The notes below the pieces were generated by a model. The model searched no databases and was not told where the DNA came from. It worked only from the letters and a program-made list of their open reading frames with translations. Positions 58,995 through 64,000 of a stretch of DNA of 64,000 nucleotides are shown in pieces. Each line of letters begins with the position of its first letter. The stretch's first letter is position 1. The DNA comes from Isoetes taiwanensis (lineage: Eukaryota > Streptophyta > Lycopodiopsida > Isoetales > Isoetaceae), in assembly GCA_021234155.1 (NCBI GenBank), contig JAJEKV010000025.1, positions 17,723,094 through 17,787,093 of the forward strand, in the 5' to 3' direction. The translations under genes and the position numbers were made by a program.

Positions 58995-59210
58995 GAGGTT
59001 GTATGGTATGGAAGGGGATTAGAGAGCTAAAGGGCTATTAAGAATTGAGAAATATTTAAAGAACATAAATGATTCTCAAGCTCGGTGGGCACCTGGGGTT
59101 TGGGGAGGGGGTTCAACCCAGTGGGGGGAGGTTCGATTTAACTCTTGTCGAATTCTTTGGGATGGGCTTGGTTCGAATTGGAGTGGGAAGGAGTTGGAAG
59201 TTGGGCTATT
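58995..59210 (-). other. Probable LINE 5' UTR
   Basis: About 200 bp upstream of ORF1 containing GGGG-rich blocks (59095-59130). No gene. The LINE 5' end is probably between here and the tandem repeats. Confidence 0.4.
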
Positions 59211-59620
59211 AGAGCTTTTGCTTTCTAGCTTGGGCTATTAGGGCTTTTGCTTTCTAGCCTGGTACAAAATTTCTAACCGACGCTTTAATTTTTGATTTAG
59301 AGCTTTTGCTTTCTAGCCTGGTACGAAATTTCTAAACCGACGCTTTAATTTTTGATTTGAAGCATAAAAACACGCTTTAATTTTTTATTTGGAGCATCAA
59401 AAACGCATATTTTTGATTTAGAGCTTTTGCTTTCTAGCCTGGTACGAAATTTCTAAACCGACGCTTTAATTTTTGATTTGGAGCATAAAAACACGCTTTA
59501 ATTTTTGATTTGGAGCATCAAAAACGCATAGTGAAAGCCTGGTACGAAACTTCTAAATCGGCGGACTTTACAAAAATACGCTTTAATTTTTTATTTGGAG
59601 CATTAAAAACGCATAGTGCG
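59211..59620. repeat. Tandem/complex repeat with GCTTTTGCTTTCTAGCCTGG units
   Basis: Imperfect repeats combine two modules: CTTTCTAGCCTGGTACGAAA..CCGACG and CGCTTTAATTTTTGATTTGG with AGCATAAAAAC or AGCATCAAAAACGC. The modules recur three to five times with shuffled order. It lies directly upstream of the LINE ORF1 region and could be its promoter-repeat region or an unrelated satellite. Confidence 0.8.
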
Positions 59621-59639
59621 CCAGTTTTGATCAAGACAG

Positions 59640-59712
59640 GAAGTCGGAGGGCGGAGGGCGGAGGGCGCTGACGCTCAACACAAGGCGGGAGGCGGGAGGT
59701 GGGAGACGGAAG
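59640..59712. repeat. Short purine-rich tandem repeats (GGAGGGC)n
   Basis: GGAGGGC is repeated three times, followed by GGCGGGAGGCGGGAGGTGGG. G-rich and repetitive; nothing else seen. Confidence 0.7.
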
Positions 59713-59739
59713 GTTGGTGGACATAGCCATTACATTTAA

Positions 59740-61300
59740 GAATATGATATTTTACTATCCCATTCTCCTATTTGTATCCGAGATGCAATCCTAAATGACA
59801 AAATCCCAAAGAATTTGGTCATTTTGCCAACCCGAATGGCCATCTTGGCATAGCTTGATGTAAACAACACGAACTAGTTGAATTATCTTCTAATTCGTAC
59901 CTTTCACAAGAGATTGCAAGACCTTATAACAATCACTTATAGTTAATGGCTTTGCCAAATTGTTATGCTTCTTGTAAATGCACATTATGGAATTTCCATG
60001 TCTTAATATTGACAATATAGTATGCTATAATCAAATATAACTACATTTTATGTCCCTTGGCTTGATATTGACACGCTTATAACTGCCCTCTAAGTATTAT
60101 ATAGAGAATTCCCTATAAGAGAGATTTTGCAACTCATAAGGGTAACACTAGCATACTAATATGACATATTTAACAAAATTTGGACTTATTCAAATCTAAT
60201 AAATGTACTTCAAGGATGCGATGATAATATTATATTATTATATGCACATGGGATCTCCAACAGTTACTGCACGCGCGCATGTGACCACTGCCACTTCTGC
60301 CCAACATGCGATACGCGCTATCTCCACTACACTCATTACCTCTCCACCCCGTTACTTTAGTTACCGCCGCTTATTGATTTTAATAATTTGTCATGTTTAT
60401 CTTTAGATGAAAAATATAATACTTACTAAAGTTTAAAGTTGCTTTCTAAACTAATTCTCGGTTTCATCTATTTAGAATTAAACTTTCATCTAAGATAACT
60501 CTGTATAATTAAAATGCTATTCTTTTCAAAATATTTAAAGAAAGTTTTAGATTGAAATTATTTAAATGACTACGTTTATGTTTAATAAAAAATGAATAGT
60601 TTATTACTGATTAAATGTCAATATATTTTATTTCATCAATAATAAATTATTCAATAATTATTATTAAACCAATAAGTTTATACCATTTAATTAATTTCAA
60701 CCTAAAATTTTTCTTGAAGTATTTTTAAAAGTGTAAAAGTTTGTAAATTGTGAAATTCTAATAATAGTTTTAAGTCAATCACTTATCAAACTATCAGGTT
60801 TCATTTAATTATCATGATTGCTAGATTTTGAATCTGTTAAATCACTAAATTTTTTGTATTCTTGAAATATCTAATTTTAAATAGATTCAAATGAAAATTA
60901 GTTTAGAAATCAAGTTTATTCTTTGATACCATTATAGTTTTATTTTAAAAATAAACTTATATCATTAGAACATAAAAAAATTATAACAATCAAGAAGAAT
61001 CAAACAATATATATATTCTTATAATGGCATTCTTGAAGTGCTATCTATTAAATCTGAATAATTCCAAATTTTGTTGAATATGCCATTAATATAAATGCAA
61101 GTTTTGATGCCTTACTTGACATTATGAACAATCCATATTGCAATCAGGTAATGATGCTCATGCCTTCTAGCTTGAGTTTTGAAGGCCTCATTCAAAATTG
61201 AGAGTTCTTCAAGCATGGTATGCACAGTTGTAGGTTCCTTTCTTGTTTAAGGAGTTCGATTGATAATTTTGTTTGTTTATGAGGCTCATGCTGCAGATGT
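59740..61300. other. AT-rich intergenic spacer
   Basis: Very AT-rich with no gene, motif or repeat I can name, apart from a small GC-richer pocket near 60255-60360 with no recognisable product. Confidence 0.6.
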
Positions 61301-61398
61301 TCCTTCTTATTACTCCCAATTCCATTATTGCCTTCCTTCTTGTTCCTCCAAATTCCATTCTTGCCTTCCTTCTTTTTCGTTCAAATTCCATCTTGCAC
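61301..61398. repeat. 33-bp tandem repeat, three copies
   Basis: Units 61301-61333, 61334-61366 and 61367-61398 begin TCCTTCTT and contain AATTCCAT.TTGCCT. The period is 11 codons; on the minus strand it encodes a repeating MEF..RRKA pattern, but there is no sign that this is translated. Confidence 0.85.
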
Positions 61399-61759
61399 TC
61401 TTATGCTTAATGCACATATAAAATATCTACCCTTTTGCAGAACAATGCATCTCTCATTTGCTATTATCTCTTTGTAGTAGCAATATTTGCATTGGCATTT
61501 ATTATGAGTAGAAACATGTATATAACTTTTAAATAGGTAGGCATATTCAATCTTTGCAGCCATCAATTGAAACACTTGCAAGACTTTGAAACTTGTTCAA
61601 TTGGCTTGGATCTTTTGTCCTTGTTTTGAAAGAGGATGCAGCCAGATTTAGAAGAAAAAAATGACGAGAGACCTTGGGGTTTCTCGTCTCCTAGTTTATA
61701 ATCTAAAGGAGAACATCTGACAGGATTAAAGAAGTATGTATAAGCCCTTCCAATCGTCA

Positions 61760-63704
61760 AAGTGGAAATCTTCTGGCATTAGGTGGCAAGACTACATTGC
61801 TAAAATTTTCGAGAACATAATACCAGACATCCACATAGTCGTTGGCTTCTGCAAAAAGAAATAAAAGTTTAAAAAACATTGGCAAATTCATAAATAACAT
61901 ATAAACCATCAAATATAGCATAAATCCCATAACACACCCCAACGAAAAGATTTTTTTTTTCCGATACAAAAAGAGCCACGATAACATCATCTCTCTAATA
62001 TCTTCATAATAGCTTATTGCACTACAATGATGCAGGACAAAGGACATGACGAGAATGATCAGCTGGGCAGAGAGTAGAATTTGTTGTTGTGTAAATCATG
62101 TTTTAATCAACTAGTGGGTCTGAAACCCTACCAAATCCGCCCTAAAACTTACTGTTTTGACCTATAAAACTTAACCAAATATAAGCATATTATATATCAA
62201 CATAAAGTCCCCGGCAAGAGCTTTCCAAAACAATAAAAAACACTTAAAACAGAGTCCAGATTCAAAAGTTATGATAAAAATGATATTATCATCAAATCTG
62301 CATCGCATGCACTTTGCAAAAAGTCATCCGAAACAAAAAGTAGATACCTATTTTATTAGATCTGGGTCAGATCATATTTTAATAGAAAGCTCACTACATA
62401 AACTTTCCAATGAGCCCAAGATCATCTGAATCTGACCTCTTTAGCTCAAGTTATGAGCACAGAAACAATTGACATTCTCTCTGTAGTGCTTCTCTTCTTT
62501 ATCTATTTTTTATGACTTAGATATTACATACAATGGTTTGGTAAAAAAGAACCTCTCATAAAAACCTTATTTTTTATTAAAACCCCTTTCTAACCAAAAA
62601 TCTGTAAAAAGCATTGCAAATATCTTGAGATATATCTGCATTCCAGGAGTAAGAAAGCAGCCAAATGATTGACCCACACTGCCAACAAATCTGTACAAGA
62701 GAAGAAAACTATTAAAGTTACCTACAATTAACCATAACACACTTTAGTAATACGCAAAACCAACTCAAGCTGACCTGCAAAACCTTGTACCCATATTTCT
62801 TACCTATTATGCGGCCACACACTACCCAATCAACATTAAAGATGTGAATAGTTTTCTTAACACATCTTTCCTTTGCTATTGGTCCCAAGATTTAAATCAT
62901 CATCTAAGAGGGTAAGCATATGAATCAATGAATGCTAAACATGCAGACAAGTAAGCACCTCAATGATAATAAGAACCTCTGCATCTAGAAGCAATAAATG
63001 TTTCAAGAATGTCCATTGCTATGCAATTCTTGCTGTCTGATCATGGTGCTGGTCGATTTAGATAATCATGTATTCTGTTCAGTTGTAGCATTTCATTGAC
63101 TTTATTGATGCTTGGAGTAAGTAATGTACAATATTTTTTACAGAAACCTAGCAAGTTGTAAACCATGGGTACTAGAAGATTCACAAGTTTCAAACGCAAA
63201 CAGTTTCTCAACCTCAAAGTATTTGATGTTTTTGGACCTTTAAATCAAAAAGTGGAACATATACAGGACAAACATACCGCTAGCATAAAACTCAAATCAA
63301 TTAGTTGTGTTCTCACAAGTGGAATATTGCTTGGCCTCAAGAGATCCTTCTAATAATATCATGTAATTTCTCATATCCCCGTTTTGAAAGAATACTGCGA
63401 ACCTTAAATTCCCAATAAGAACACATGAGTAGCTGGCATTTCAAATTCTAAGATGTTCTCTTGCATGTAAGCTAAAGGGATCACATCTTTGACTGCTATA
63501 GATAAAAAAAGCTAACTACAAAGCTTGCGGTATCTGGCTTGCAACTTGAACAGAACAAGTGTTCGTATGATAGATATGGACAATGATACAACATGTATCA
63601 ATAATAGCAACTGAGCTAAATCCATATTCCTTTGCCCCTATGGTGGCTGCCATGATAGCATCAATACCAGTTTTGAATCATCCGTCTACTCGCAAAACAA
63701 CTAT
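61760..63704 (-). pseudogene. Ferredoxin-dependent glutamate synthase (Fd-GOGAT) fragment, decayed, introns retained
   Basis: Collinear pieces match the central and C-terminal parts of plant Fd-GOGAT, the plastid enzyme that makes glutamate from glutamine and 2-oxoglutarate. At 63704-63516: RVDG, a TGA where Gly is expected, then FKTGIDAIMAATIGAKEYGF and HTNTCSVQVASQ (FMN-binding domain, with its Fe-S-region Cys). At 63412-63250: SILSKRGYEKLHDIIRR, then, after a frameshift, NIPLVRTQLIDLSFML. At 62690-62625, after a CAG acceptor: FVGSVGQSFGCFLTPGMQI (GXGXG domain). At 61848, after a TGCAG acceptor: EANDYV, then divergence. The EYGF..HTN pattern favours the Fd- over the NADH-type. Stops, frameshifts and lost Gly/Cys residues show it is dead; retained intron-like gaps argue against a processed copy. 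It is truncated at about 63705-63790, next to a foldback repeat. Confidence 0.82.
62700..63249. other. Intron-like gap in the GOGAT remnant
   Basis: 550 bp between collinear GOGAT pieces. The plus-strand open frame at 63165-63353 overlaps the antisense of a GOGAT piece and is not considered real. No other feature seen. Confidence 0.45.
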
Positions 63705-63789
63705 TTTTCACTGTCCTACAAAGAAGTGCCTGAGGACACAATAGAATTTAACTAAATCCTTGACATAAATGAAATGTTGATTTTGGTAA

Positions 63790-64000
63790 GGGACTCACAA
63801 AGAACACAAAACCGACCGACTACCAGAGAACTTCCTTAGCTATAAGCCAAGCCGCTGAGAAACATCCAAGTGTTGAGTCGAGTCGCGAATCACGTAGCGA
63901 GAGTGAGAGGAAGAGGAGCGCCAATGCTCGTGGGCAGGAACAGCATCATGTGTGACTCCCCGGGCCGCAGCTGTAGAGGCTACGTCGCGACGAGCAGAAT
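63790..64000 (+). repeat. Partial copy of the 19-22 kb foldback family
   Basis: Starts GGACTCACAAAGAACACAAAACC and aligns with 21309-21540 (right-arm orientation), sharing ACTACC..A..ACTTCCTTA, AGCGAGAGTGAGA.GAAGAGGAG and CAGCATCATGTG. It runs off the window end. Its left edge falls near the border of the 44-bp direct-repeat motif in the other copy, so the element may be modular. Confidence 0.8.

Noticed and set aside
63165-63353. Plus-strand 62-codon frame
   Set aside because: Overlaps the antisense of a collinear Fd-GOGAT piece and has no motif of its own.

Overview
The window looks like transposon-dense nuclear DNA from a land plant with a large genome. Evidence: an intron-rich plant-type nucleotide-sugar transporter, plant-type LINEs, plant chromoviruses whose primer sites match initiator tRNA-Met, and remains of a ferredoxin-dependent glutamate synthase. 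A tyrosine-recombinase remnant, a class not typical of seed plants, makes a fern or other seed-free plant my low-confidence guess.

Layout. 1-1594: nothing recognisable. 1595-5157 (-): the only host gene that looks intact, a 15-exon nucleotide-sugar transporter of 351 residues assembled by hand. 6.4-7.7 kb: a decayed LINE split by the 3' end of another LINE. 8224-8498: a MITE-like foldback. 9.15-10.14 kb (-): the 3' end of a LINE. 10635-57122: a tandem array of three copies (A, B, C) of one Ty3/gypsy chromovirus sharing four LTRs (LTR1-A-LTR2-B-LTR3-C-LTR4). 57123-59000 (-): the 5' half of a LINE, broken exactly at the outer end of LTR4. 59-61.4 kb: tandem repeats and AT-rich spacer. 61.76-63.70 kb (-): a pseudogene fragment of ferredoxin-dependent glutamate synthase. 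From about 63790: another copy of the foldback family seen at 19-22 kb.

The array was then used as a landing site. LTR1 holds a solo LTR with target duplication GTGGT. Copy A holds a MITE with TGCA flanks. LTR2 holds a large foldback element joined to a tyrosine-recombinase gene fragment. Copy C holds a 1439-bp Helitron made mostly of a homopyrimidine tract. LTR3 is split by a Helitron that, with a nested 13.3-kb chromovirus (element E, target duplication GCCGG), separates the LTR halves by about 18 kb. Read this way, nearly all of 9-59 kb is one nested structure: LINE > gypsy array > Helitron > element E.

No transposon in the window looks coding-competent. Copy C is the least damaged; copies B and C share a one-base frameshift that A lacks, so they probably arose from each other by unequal crossing-over. 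Nothing here forms an operon or pathway; the two host-derived loci (transporter and glutamate synthase remnant) are unrelated.
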